This document shows, one piece after another, positions 43,451-55,530 of a stretch of DNA of 64,000 bases. Below the pieces are notes generated by a model that worked only from the letters and a program-made list of their open reading frames with translations, was not told the DNA's origin and made no database searches. Source of the stretch: Sapria himalayana (lineage: Eukaryota; Streptophyta; Magnoliopsida; Malpighiales; Rafflesiaceae); the NCBI GenBank assembly GCA_029783825.1, contig JAREIK010008076.1:62001-126000 (forward strand), written 5' to 3'. Position 1 is the first letter of the stretch. Each line of letters begins with the position of its first letter. The position numbers and the translations under genes were made by a program.

Positions 43451-43830
43451 ATATCTATAAACAAATAGATAAATAAATACATCAACAAATAGACTATATT
43501 TATCTATTGATTTGTTGATTGATATATACATAGATAGTCAAATAGATAAATAAATAAATAAATAGACAGATAGACAGACATATAGACAGATAGATAGATA
43601 TATAGATAGATAGATAGATAGATTGATTGATTGATAGACACATAGATGCATATACAGATAGATAAAAGATAGATCAACAAATAGAATGATACAAAGAAAG
43701 ATAGATAGAAAGATAAATAAATAGATAAACACATACACACAAAAATACACATATAGATAAAAAGATAGACAGATAGATGATTAGACTGATTGACTATATT
43801 GTAGTTAGATAGTTTGATAGATAGACATAT
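43451..43830 (-). repeat. Short GATA tract, head-to-head with array 3
   Basis: The strand of the repeat switches from TATC to GATA at about 43450-43510 through an imperfect palindrome (TCAACAAATAGAC at 43482 and TTGATTTGTTGATTGA at 43507). GATA units continue to about 43830 and merge with the outer end of the copia LTR. A segment reading TATTGTAGTTAGATAGTTTG occurs twice, at about 43798 and 43849. Confidence 0.85.
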
Positions 43831-44689
43831 AGATAAATAGATAGAATATATTGTAGTTAGATAGTTTGGTAGCAATACATCATTGCTACCCAAGTGACAA
43901 AAATATAATATATTCAACTTAACCTAATTTTGTAACTTATTTTATTATACGACTTAGTCAGTTTGTCCATTTTATCTAGATTGATTTTTTAGGCATGGAT
44001 CATGTCATCCTCACATCAATCTATATGTTTTTTGATCTTTGAGTAGACTAACTTTAATAAATAAGCTCAATATCTCATATTGGCTTATTTGAGCATGGTC
44101 GTGTATTTTAATTGTCCTCTCAATAAAGGGGCCAACTGATATCACTTTCATTATATAGAAGTGACAAATTCCATATACATCAATCACATCCCTCTGCACA
44201 ATTTATTGTATACATGGTAAATAACTTTATAATCATCCTTGTTATAGGTGATATTTGTTGAATCTAAAGTTTACAACTCCTTATGTAGGGAACCATAGTG
44301 ACTTCAGGTCAAAGGATAATTCATACTAATAGTCATTATGATAATGTGTATGACACTTATATAACAATCCATGCAACATTCTCAGTGGGTCAGTTCAATA
44401 TATGTTATCCAACATATACTTATGTGTTAGCTTTATATATCAAAATAGTTAGCCTACATGCTAGGCTTAATGTATTAATATTGCCCTTAAATATTAAATC
44501 TTGACTAGGGATAATTTAGAGTAGTCTTCCATAGAATATATCATCCTAGAACATTATTATATTCATCTAATATTTGCACAGATCTAAATATATATAATAA
44601 TCATAAAATAATGCTTTTTTACATAAATGATATGATACAAAAGTCTCGAAAAATCATCTAATGATTGAATTTTAAGGTATACTCTAACA
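43831..44689 (-). mobile_element. Ty1-copia LTR (3' LTR, minus orientation)
   Basis: On minus, a polypurine-like AGTGGGAGAT (44690-44699) precedes TGTTAGAGTATACC, the start of the LTR at 44689. This is a typical arrangement for Ty1-copia elements in plants. The LTR runs through conserved-looking single-copy sequence to about 43850, where it meets GATA repeat. The exact outer end is obscured by the repeat. The matching 5' LTR is not in the window. Confidence 0.65.
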
Positions 44690-44700
44690 ATCTCCCACTA

Positions 44701-45522
44701 GCACTAAAGCTAATCACTAAAGTATCTGATATTTAGTGACCAAGTGTGACCATCATGCTACCTCTGTGCTAAAGCCTTGGTCAATGTGTCTGTTATGTTG
44801 TCATCTGTAGGTACTCTGCATATCTTTATATCTCCTCTATCAATAATCTCTCAAATGAGATGGAACCTCCAAGTTATGTATTTGGATCATTGATGAGATC
44901 TAGTTTCCTTAGCCTATGCAATAGCCCCATTGTTGTCACAATAAAGGTCTATTTGATTAGTTTTGCTAGGAACTAAATCATGTTCTAAGATAAAATTTTT
45001 AATCCAAATAGCTTCTTTTGCCACATCAGAAGCAACAATATACTCAGCTTCTATAGTAGAATCAATAACTATATCTTTCTTTGAACTCTTCCAGCTCGTA
45101 GCACCACCATTTAAGCAAAATACATAACCTAACTATGATATTGAATCATCCCTATCAGTTTGGAAGCTTGCATTTCTGTAACACTTTACAACAAGCTCAT
45201 AATCACCTTCATATATCAAGAAATAATTTGGAGTCCTTATTAAGTACGCTCACCTATATCTAACTAGTATCTTCTCATCATGCTTAATGCATATGAGACA
45301 TTAGGATGAGTACAAATCATGGCATACATGATAGACCAAATAGCAGATGCATATGAAATCTTATCCATACATTTTCTTTCCTCTTTAATAGAGTGACATA
45401 GAGCCTTAGAAAGGCTCACTCCATGTGACATTGGCAAGAATCATTTCTTAGAATTCTAGATGGTAAAATAATTAAGCACTTTATCAATATGTGCACTCTG
45501 ACTCAGGCCAAGAAATCTTTTT
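44701..45522 (-). pseudogene. Ty1-copia reverse transcriptase/RNase H remnant
   Basis: The 3' end of a copia polyprotein on minus. From right to left: RFLGLSQS-like word (about 45515), SHGVSLSKALC, YASAIWSIMYAMICT (about 45335-45380), YELVVKCYRNASFQTD, FCLNGGATSWKSSKK (about 45085-45130), STIEAEYIVAS (RNase H, about 45035-45065), DLYCDNNGAIAQAKETRS (about 44905-44950), and FHLIREIIDRGDIKICRVPT (about 44810-44870). Several stops and indels make it non-functional. The remaining RT, integrase and gag should lie to the right but are displaced, because a CACTA terminus begins at 45523 within the coding sequence. Confidence 0.9.
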
Positions 45523-46349
45523 CACCACAAGAAAAATCTCATATAGCAAGGGATAATTCCCTAACTAAATGGGCATTTTATGTTGGTAAATGGGATATAG
45601 TGATGTATTAATGAAGGAACTATTCCAAATCTAAAGTGCTCGTCGCTAAAATTTAGTGAGGGAAAGTGTCCCTAGCTAATAATTTAGCAACGAAAAAATC
45701 CATAGTTAAAAAGAATAATTTTTCTAGCTAAATGAGCAAGCTAAATGAGAGTTTTTGTCGCTAAACGGATATAACAATGGATGCTTTCCCTATCTAAAGT
45801 GCTCGTCACTAAATATTAGCGATGGAAATAGTCCCTCGTAAAATAAATTCGATGGAAAAAAACCCTGCTATAATAAAGATATCTCTAGCTAAATTAGCTA
45901 TGAAAACATCCCTAGCTAAATTAGCAATAGAAACATCCCTAGCTATTTTTAGAATTTAATTTTTTAAAGAAATTTTAATTAAAATAGAAACTAAATAAGA
46001 TAATTTATAATTAACAAAAAATATAATCATTTAATAACTTATTCTAATACAATATTTTACATAATTAAAATAAAAACAACAAAATTTTTTTACATCTTAT
46101 TTATTAATATATCTATCAATAGTGCATAAAGTATAATCTATATATGCATTGACATTGCTTTCTTTCCCTCTACTCCCCTGATCACCATCTTTCTAATGCT
46201 ACAAAGCTGTTTGAGTCACGGTGCATTATGTCTAGTGAAAAATCCCTTCACTTATACAAGTTCGTATGGGGTACAATATGGTACCATATCTGTATGAAAT
46301 TTAAACCACTCAATCAATTCAAAATAAATAAATAAAAAGTTATGTTTTG

Positions 46350-47215
46350 ATAAATATATAATATTATAATATATATGTACATATATACTAGCATTTCACT
46401 TGTACATATATTACTGTAGTATTTGTACATATAAACTGCAGTATTATGCGTACATATATCCTGAGTACATATATACTAAGTATATATGTATATAAAATAC
46501 TGCATTATTATATGTCCAAATATCACCATCTACATGAGTATCACATCATCAACATCTTAAGACCTATATAATTAGAACCAATCATTGTAGAACCAATAGC
46601 AAAAAAACTTATTTACTCATACGTTCGCTTTGTACTATGTGATAATTGCATATCAACACAATTATTAAGATTTTTAAGACCAACCTCTATCTGCCTCGCT
46701 GGACTTGACCTGAAATATCTTAATCCCACAGCTTTAGGGAAAGTCTAATATCCATGGGTTTTATTAGCTGCATTAGTAAGCAATGCACAATGATGACCAG
46801 ACCAGCCCTAACAATTATATATTCAAAAGTGTGTCTGTGTGTAAATGGGTGTGTATGTATGACAATATATACATGTCAACAAATAAATATATGCACCCAA
46901 TTATATATATACTCAATATATACATACGTATATAATATAGAATAAAAGTATGTATATATTGAGTATATACTTACGTATATACTATAGGATAAACATACTT
47001 ATATACTGAATATATACATATGTATATACTGTAGTATATATGTATGTATATACTGAGTATATATGTACAAATAAACTTAGTATATACGAACATATATACT
47101 TGGTATATATATACTTATATACTCAATATATGTAGATATATACTCTCTATATATGTAATTTATACCAAGTATATATGTACGTATATACTGTAGTATTATA
47201 TGTACATATGTATAA
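46350..47215. repeat. Palindromic TATATACGTACATATA minisatellite in the inverted CACTA copy
   Basis: Two tracts (46350-46520 and 46890-47215) of the same unit as at 2360-3315, separated by about 370 bp of single-copy DNA. Words such as ACTGTAGTATATATGTA and ATACTCAATATATACA repeat. Confidence 0.8.
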
Positions 47216-48099
47216 TCACATAGCCTTAGATGACACACACACTTGTACTTTCATGCAAATAGACATATCATCAAAGACAACATAATAAAATAATATATGA
47301 CTTTAAAACACACATATAGGTCTCTCAAGCATGGTTAGCATTTCTAGTTCTTTTTTCCTTCGGTACTCCACGCAGATAGAGAACATTGTTACACTTACAC
47401 AGGGAGCATAACATACTATATTAACAAACCAATAACTGATAACAAGCAGTCGTAGATCTAAACTACGATGACATAGATCTGCACAAAATAAGAGTGTCAA
47501 GAACAAACTTACGTTTTTGTAGAATTAATTTTTTGGTTCATCTCATAGCTTAATAAGCTAAGGTGTTGTTCCCAGCATAATGAAGGACCAGCCAAGCCTT
47601 TTTCATACCTATATTTGGTTAAAACTCTACCCAAAAAATTTAGGGACAACAAACATATTCATAGATATATAAAAATAGTTATTATAGACATGAACAAACA
47701 CAAATTAAAATTGATAGTTATATAACTTTAACAAAAATCTAAAAGATGTCCAGCAATGATGTTTTGAGAGAAATAGAGTGGAGAAATAAAATGTTTTAGG
47801 AATAATGAGGATAATAAAAGCTAGGCCTCCTTTTGATCAAGCTGAAATCAGTAAATACGAAACCCATGCAATGGAAGGACTATGGCAATGTCTGAAAGCT
47901 TTGAATCATAATTTTTTCATGCATCTCACATCATGTGTCCTACAAAGATTCATTATTAGGTTAATCAGCAAAGCAAAGAACAAAATCAGAATAAAGAAAA
48001 TTGAAACCTAGAAAAAAATCACTTCAAGTTTTGCTACACACAGACAAAAATCAATAACAGTTCAGAAATAATTCTCATACAAAATCATCCTCATAATTA

Positions 48100-50080
48100 G
48101 TAGGGAATTTTGTGCTAGCTTTTCCTATGAGGTTTCATAGCTGGATCTCTGAATACTATCTATTGCGTCAATGCCGCTAATTGTGACTCCACATAGGACA
48201 TCTGCTATTGCATTACATTCTTAATTTCTTTCATCTCATCATTCATTTCTTTAATTTCTTGCATTTCTTCCATCAAATTAGTAATCTTCTCCTCCTTCTC
48301 TTCTTTCATTTCTTGTATGTCTTCCTTCAAATTAGTATACTGATCATCTTTCTATTCTTTAATTTTATATATTTCTTCCTTCAAATGAGATATCTGCTCA
48401 TCCTTCTTTTTCATTTCGGTCTCCATAACTACAATACGTTCATTTGTTTCCATTGCTTGTTGTTTGCCTTCCTCATACACAGTTGTTGAGACAGATGAAT
48501 TAGAAGCACAACAGCTACAACAAAATGTCACTCCCTTCGAGCCGATGTCATGCACTCGTTGCTACTTACGACCTCCTATGGTCTCCAAATAAATCGGATC
48601 ATAGTCAATTTGATCAATAGAACACTTAATTTGTTGAGAAGTAGTTGTCACACGTATGTCCAAGAGTTCCTTAGATAAAATAGTGAAAAAAAACTATTAT
48701 AGATATAAAAAAAATAAAATAATTATTTTTTATTCCAAACAACTTTCAAAATGTACTATAGTATTATAAAATTTTATTCATATAATAGATTCTTATCGAA
48801 ATCATCTGAGACTTGTTGTCAACAAACTGACCATCCACTTTCTTCATATGCATCTTCTTAAAAATCTCATAAAATTTGGATCTCAACCCAATTATCCAGC
48901 CTAGAATATGTATTTATTAAGTCATAAAATAATAAATGATCAAAAATTTTAATAAAATTAATAAAACCAGGCACATATATGATTTATTAGACTATTAGGA
49001 CAACCACTAAATATATAAATGTTTACAATTTTAAAATTGTACCAAAACTTGAGCGTGCTCAATGCTTGACTTCAACCATCCTATGTGTCGATAGATTTCT
49101 GTACCTAGTCTTGCTACCTCACTTCGTTGATTTTTCCTAGTAATATCTGATATTTTCTTCACATCTGACTCCTCCCAATACTTAAGCCACTTGGGCCCGT
49201 CATCATCGGATATAAAATCAGGCCTTTCTTTCATATTATTCAATTTATGGACAAAATCAAAATACCATTGAGTAGCTTTGATCTCCCATAATGACTTTAT
49301 CTTTACATCAAATTTGAGTGTCAATGTGTACTTATTCTTTATATAGAAAAATCACAAAAGAATTTATATTAACAAGAACATAATTATTTACTACTTGAAT
49401 AATAACCAACATAATAGTTAAGTAATTAGATAATTATTTTTCAATACTTTTGTTTTGTTATTTTTTACCTGTCATTAAAATAAGACTCTTTTGTTGATTC
49501 AGAAACTTTCTTTCCGGAGAATACTTTAGAATCAGCCATTTTTAAAAGACTTTATAATTATAGTCGAGCACGTGTGAGATGAAATAAATTAATACAAATA
49601 ATTAAATAACATTGAAAACAAACACGGCATAACTATATATTTAAAAAAAGCCACCGAAAGTAACATCAATTTTTTTTTCAAGTCATATTTATATATTTTT
49701 TACCTCTCATCCACAATCTCAATTACTAACTTAGACTTAATGTAGAGGAAGGCACATCATTTGATGATGTCTTTGGTTTTGTAAATGGGGGAACTATCGG
49801 TCTAAAATGTGGTGTAGAAGATAGAGATGGATCAAAAGTGTGTGCAGGAAGCACAATGGATGGCGGGCTTATATCTGATAAAGGAAATAGTAGAGGTCTC
49901 AATGATGGTGATGCTGATAGAAATGGAGATTGTGATTGTGATGTTGAAGTATGGATATGGTGGATATGAGATTGTACTGATTCTGCAACATGATGTAACA
50001 TACTTGATGAATTTGGTTCATTTTTGTGTCCACGTCCAACTCCACCACGGCCACATCTTTTATGTGCCATCTGCTGTACA
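48100..50080 (-). pseudogene. CACTA ORF2 (Plant transposase Ptta/En/Spm, Transposase_24) remnant
   Basis: Accessory protein of En/Spm elements, likely a DNA-binding partner of the transposase at subterminal repeats. Start MAHKRCGRGGVGRGHKNEPN at about 50070, followed by a Ser/Pro/His-rich stretch to 49730. A second block (49324-49031) carries FDVKIKSLWEIKATQWYFDF, GPKWLKYWEESDVKKISD and RKNQRSEVARLGTEIYRH, the conserved core (basic, with the K-N-R-S signature). The C-terminal block (48590-48150) carries IDLETIGG-like and HDIGSKG words, then a coiled coil (ETEMKKKDEQISHLKEEIYK). Gaps between blocks are introns or decay. In-frame stops are present near 48560. Confidence 0.8.
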
Positions 50081-50589
50081 AAATAAAACATAGAACAAAT
50101 AATAGAGATATGATGAACAAGCATGCATTTTAGAATAAAACACACCAATAGATTTCAACAAAATATAGAAACTCTTTTATAGTTTAATATTATAATAAAA
50201 TTATAATAGTTTAATTATCGGCATCACTGTCATCCTCCAATGGATCTTCTGATATGTTATCTGATTTCGATATAAGTTCAAACTTCAGATAGAAATTGAT
50301 CATCTTCAATTTCTATTAGGCCACTATTTGAGTCACAAAAATTTTCTAGATCTTCATCTACATGCACAGGCTAAATATTATTTATGTCATCTTTCTGGAA
50401 TACTAGTGCAATATCTAAGTTTGCACTTCTTTGTTGTGATGTTGGTACTTCAAAATTTGATCGAGTTTTGATTTGAAAATAACGCACCAATCACTCTTAT
50501 CATGAGATAACTCAGATATGTACAATAATAAACTTGAGTGGCTTGAACTACCATAATAAATGGCTCATATCAATTATATCTTCATTTAT

Positions 50590-52080
50590 GGTTAACATCT
50601 ACTAACTTATAATCCGAATGAATCTTTGTGCCCACATTTCATGTAGGATTAAACCACTCGCACTTTAATAATACAATCTTGTTATTTTTGAGTCTAGGAT
50701 ACTCCAACTCAATAACTTGTTTGAGTTGACCATGATAATTAATGTCATCTACATTATATCCTGAGCCTTTAATGCATACACCAATATTCTTTGTTGTTTT
50801 AGATGAACCATGCCCGATTGTGTTAAATTTATATCCATTGATAAAATACCCAAGATATGTTGTCACATATCTAAACGGGCTTTTACTTAGATTCTGAATG
50901 AAAATATTTAAATATCCATTTGAAAGATCAATTGCCTATGATATAAATTTTAAAAATAATATTAACAAATAAAAGATACTAATAAATTAAATAATTCAAA
51001 ATTTAAAACTTAATAATTCTCACATAATTTTTGAACCAATTCGCAAATTCAGTTTCTAGCATATAATCGACATAATTGCTGGAAATTACTGGAAATTACT
51101 GGTTGCCTTTATTTTAATTACTCAACATAAATAATGCACAAATATAAAAAGAGAGAAAAATGTATATCAATTTTTAATAATTCCTATTAAAGATAAAATT
51201 AAAATATGATTAAACTTGCCACCATTTTGGGTATACATACTCATTATATGGTGCTATCTCCTCACAATTAAGTAAAACGTAGTTCCGGGTTACTTTGTAC
51301 TCTTCATCTATCATACATCTTTTTATTGCTCTTCCAGATGATCTTCCAGGGTGCTTGAAGATAAATAGTTTTTCCACATAATCATATTCTACCATCACAT
51401 GACCTTCATCATTTCGAGGCATATTTCTATTCTTTGTATTAACATGATCCTCAAAATAATAAGAATAAAATGATGATTCTTCTTCTACTAAATATGCATT
51501 ACAAATTGAACCTTCAACTTTTGTCTTGTTTCTAACATTCAATTTCAACTTACAAAGATACCAACAATCACAATGATAGGTTTCAATTATATTAAATTAT
51601 TATATTACTTTAAGTATGAAATAATAAAACACAACAAATTATATGTATTTACCTATCAAAAGGATACATCCACCTATATTGCACTGGCCCTGCTATCCTT
51701 TCTTCATATGCCAATTGGACCGGCAAATGCTCCATTGAGTCAAAAAAACTTCATGGGAATAACCGCTCAAGCTTACAAATAATAAGTGGAATGTCATTCT
51801 CCAACCTCACAATGTTATCTATTTTGATTGTTGTTGCAGTTAGCTATTTAAAAAACAAAATAAGTTCGGTAAGGGCCTTCCAAACACTTAGGGGATGTAA
51901 TTCACGGAATGCAATAGGTATTAATATCTACATAAATACATGATCGTCATGACTTTTCATTCAAAATAACTTAAGATTGTTCATATCTGTGCATCTACCC
52001 ATATTTGACACATATCCATTTGACACAATGATCGTCCTGACCAATGGACACTCTCATGCTATGTGCTTACATATTGTTGA
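50590..52080 (-). pseudogene. CACTA TNP2-like transposase, C-terminal DUF4218 and DUF4216 domains
   Basis: C-terminal part of the TNP2 transposase. Blocks on minus: SNMGRCTDMNNLKLF then MKSHDDHVFM (about 51930-52000), IPIAFREL, IPLIICKLERLFP, stop, SFFDSMEHLPVQLAYEER, GPVQYRWMYPFDR (about 51650-51790), then 51548-51210 with VEGSICNAYLVEEESSFYS and ending NEYVYPKWW (DUF4218). DUF4216 follows at 50866-50639 with NIGVCIKGSGYNVDD, LKQVIELEYP and IVLLKCEWF. At least four in-frame stops (near 51980, 51945, 51845 and 51755). The catalytic Transposase_21 domain is absent. Confidence 0.88.
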
Positions 52081-52109
52081 TTATATATCTTTTGCCAATT
52101 AATCAAGTT

Positions 52110-53745
52110 AGTGCAACAAATTAGTATTATCCCATTAATAATTATAAGTTTGTATACACATAGTATATGTAGTTATAAATAAATATATATAGTTAAACAT
52201 ATAGTTATATATAGATACATGCATACAAGTAGTTATAAGTAGTTATACATAAATGTATAGTTATAAATAATTATTTAGATTTACATATATTTATACATAT
52301 ATGTATACATAATTAAAAATAAAGTTATATTTATTTATATAAAGTTTTTTATAGGTATACAAATATTTATATATAGTTATACACATATAGTTAAACTTTA
52401 TGTTGTATGTTTTTATATATAAAATTATAAATATAGTTACATGTGGTTATACATATAGTTACAAGTATAGTTAAACTTATATTTTTACATGTATGTATAT
52501 ATAAATTTTTTCATATAATTTCATATATTTATACATATAGTTATGTATAGATATATATATACTAAAATACATTTTTTATACTAAAATATAAAAATGTATA
52601 TTAAATATATGTTGTTAAATATATATTTAAATATAGTTATGTATAAATTTTTTATAGTTATACATATAGTAAGATAGAATTATTTATAGTTAATTGTTAT
52701 TATACATATAATATATATAGTTATAAAAAATTATATATTGTTAAACATTTAGTTATATATATATATATATATATATTCATACGAGTAGTTATATTTAGCT
52801 TTACATAAATATATACATAGTTATAAACAAATATATAGATTTACATATATGTATACATATATCTATAAATAGTTAAAAATATTGTTATATTTAATTATAT
52901 AAAGTTGTATTTAGTTTTACAAATATTTATATATAGTTATACACATAATTAAACATAATGTTGTATGTTGTTATACATGTAATTATAAATATAGTTACGT
53001 GTAGTTATACATATAAATACACACATAGTTTAATTTATATTTTTACATGTAGGTATATATATTTTTTATTATAATATTTTATATTTATACATATTGTTAT
53101 GTATAGGTATAGATATACTAAAATACATTTTTTTATCCTAATATATAAAAATATTTAGTAAATATATGTTGTTAATTATTAATTTTAATATACTTATGTA
53201 TAATGTTTTTATAGTTATACATATAGTCAAAGACAATTATTTATAGTTATATGTTCTTATACCTATAGTATATATAATTAAAAATATAGTTATATATATT
53301 AAAACATATAGTTATATATAGATATATTCATGCAAATAGTTATAAGTAGTTATATAAAAATGAATAAAAGGATATAAACAAATAAATAGATTAATTATAT
53401 GAATACATATCTGTATACATAGTTACAAATATAGTTATATTTAATTATATAGAGTATTACATAGTTATACAAATATTTATATAGTAAAATAGAATTAAAT
53501 ATTGTTATATATTCATTAAACCTATAGTATATTTTGTTAGAAATATAGTTATATAGAATTATACATATACTTATAAATTATAATTAAGTTAAAAAAATAG
53601 TTATATAAGTTGTGGATATAGTTATAAAATTAGTTTACATAGTTACAAATATAATAAAATATAGTTATAAATAGATTTATATAATTATACAAATATTTAT
53701 AAATAATTATACATATATAGTTAAACATATAGTTATTGATCATCC
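52110..53745. repeat. Higher-order tandem repeat, about 556 bp x 3, of ATAGTTAT-type units
   Basis: A/T-only sequence built from short words such as ATAGTTATACATATAGTTAT. At a larger scale the block order repeats: a CATACAAGTAG or CATACGAGTAG marker occurs near 52222, 52778 and (as CATGCAAATAG) 53329, spaced about 556 and 551 bp. Each is followed in the same order by GATTTACATATAT, AATATTTATATATAGTTA, TGTTGTATG, TTTTTACATGTA and ACTAAAATACATTTTTT. The third copy is internally deleted. It replaces the 5' part of the CACTA element. Confidence 0.85.
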
Positions 53746-54011
53746 TCAAGATCATCCTAGCTTTTAATCAATGCAGGACTTTAACATTTGGCTATCTTTC
53801 AAAGCAGAAACTTATGTTTGTTTATTTATCAGAGGTTAATCACCATACAATTAGTCCAACATTATGTTCAACATAAAATTTTCCCACTAAATCACTATTA
53901 TACTCTAGAAAGTAGCATTCTAGATTTCTCTCTATGGCCATAACATATTTGTTATGAGGTGACAATAATATGACATATCATCATTTTATTAATTAAATTT
54001 CTCAACTATTT
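53746..54011. other. Single-copy spacer between the tandem repeat and a CACTA end
   Basis: 266 bp of moderately AT-rich sequence with no frame or repeat that I recognise. It may be the sequence into which the CACTA end at 54012 inserted. Confidence 0.35.
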
Positions 54012-55230
54012 CACTACAAGAAATTTTTAATTTAGCTAGGGAATTTTAGCTAGGGATCAATCCCTAGCTAAATTATAAGGGATTAGCTAATGAATAGCAA
54101 GGGATTTATCATGTTTTTTAGGAAAAAAATAGCAACGGATTAGTGGATTAGCGAGAGAAAATTTTTTGAAAATTGTTCTCAAAAAAAGCACGGGATTTAG
54201 CGATGGATTAGCAACAAATTAACGACGGAAAATTTTCGTAAATCCACTCAAAAAAAGCAGGGATTTTAGCGATGGAAAATTTTCATGACTTCTGCTCAAA
54301 AAAACCAGTAATTTAGCGATGGATATTGCGATGGAACATCCCTTGCTAATAAAAGCATGAAATTAGTGCCACAATTAGTGACGGAATTTCCCTTGCTAAT
54401 TTTTAACGATGGATTTATTGATGGATTTTCCATCGCTAATATAATTCATGTTATAGTGATAGATTTAGCGATGAATTTTCCCTTGCTAATTAAATCCATG
54501 ATTTTGTGATGGGTTTAGCAACGGATTTTCCTTTGCTAATAAAATTCATGATTTAGCGATGAATTTTTTCTTGCTAATAAAATCAATGATTTAGTGATGG
54601 ATTTAGCGACGGATTTTCCCTTGCTAATAAAATTCTTGATTTAGCGACAGATTTTCCATTGCTAATAAATTCCTTGATTTAGCTATGGATTTTCCTTTGC
54701 TAAAACATCCTTGATTTAGCGATGGATTTTCCTTCGCTAATAAAATCCATGATTTAGCAATAGATTTAGTAATGGATTTTCACTAGCTAATAAAATCTAT
54801 ATTTTAACTATGGATTTATCAAGCGAATATCTCTAGCTAATAAAATCCATAAATTAGTGATGAATTTAGTGACGGAATTTCCCTATAAAATAAAATCCTT
54901 AATTTTGCGATGAATTTAGCGATGGAATTTTCCTAGCTAATTTTTAGTGATGAATTTTTCCTAACTAATTATATCACGACATAATCAGCAACTGAATTTT
55001 CGTAATTTCGGCCCAAAGAAAAGCAGAGAATTTAGCGATGGAATTTCCATAGATAATTATTAGCGATGGATTTTCCCCAGCTAATTTAAATCAATCACTA
55101 AATAATTATCTAAATTTATTTTTTTATTAGTTTATATACAATTAGAATCGATAATTTTTTAAATATTTTTTTTTCAAAATATATCCATTCAGCTAGGAAT
55201 TTTTTTAGCTATTTGGGTTAGAGTTAATTT
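54012..55230 (+). mobile_element. CACTA left terminus with extensive subterminal repeat array
   Basis: Begins CACTACAAGAAATTTTTAAT, a canonical CACTA terminus, then GCTAGGGATCAATCCCTAGC (itself a perfect inverted repeat). From about 54120 to 55090 there are some fifteen degenerate copies of a 55-65 bp unit containing TTAGCGATGGATTTAGCGAC, GGATTTTCCCTTGCTAAT and AAATCCATGATTTAGC. These are the binding-site arrays expected next to a CACTA end. No coding sequence follows. The sequence fades near 55230 and no right terminus is seen. Confidence 0.88.
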
Positions 55231-55264
55231 CATATATAGACCATGACATACCTTTCCAAAATAA

Positions 55265-55296
<32 letters not shown>

Positions 55297-55430
55297 TATA
55301 AGTTTTCGATAATATTTATATATGTAGATTTATATATATAAGTTTTCAAAAATATTTATGGATATAATTATATAAATATAAGTGTGTGTGTGTGTGTGTG
55401 TGTGTTTTAGAACGCTTTTGTACATTAACT

Positions 55431-55461
<31 letters not shown>

Positions 55462-55530
55462 TTATTTATTTATTTATTTATATTTATATTTATATTTATA
55501 TTTATATTTATATTTATATTTATTTATACA
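55265..55530. repeat. Cluster of microsatellites: (CA)n, (TG)n, (TA)n, (TATATT)n
   Basis: (CA)13 at about 55270-55297, (TG)11 at about 55383-55406, (TA)n at about 55433-55455, then a (TTTATA)n tract to about 55525. The CA and TG tracts are inverted relative to each other and about 90 bp apart, with related flanks (ATATAAGTTTTC...ATATTTAT). Confidence 0.9.

Larger units (their letters stand above)
45523..52100 (-). mobile_element. CACTA transposon, minus orientation, with ORF2 and TNP2 remnants
   Basis: The terminus CACCACAAGAAAAATC at 45523 is inserted in copia coding sequence. Going right: subterminal repeats (45540-45960: CTAGCTAAATTAG, TAGCGATGGAAATA), the AT-rich and conserved stretch found in copies A and B (46080-46330, inverted), the minisatellite (46350-47215), ORF2 (48100-50080) and the C-terminal domains of TNP2 (50590-52080). 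The gene order, and both genes facing the 45523 end, fit En/Spm elements. The N-terminal catalytic part of TNP2 and the opposite terminus are not visible. They are replaced by the tandem repeat that starts at about 52110. Confidence 0.85.

Noticed and set aside
47303..48011. Small frames at 47303-47506 (minus) and 47805-48011 (plus) as genes
   Set aside because: No recognisable motif, no supporting splice signals, and both lie in the non-coding part of the CACTA element.
49827..50093. Plus-strand 88-codon frame
   Set aside because: It is the antisense shadow of the CACTA ORF2 N-terminal segment on minus.
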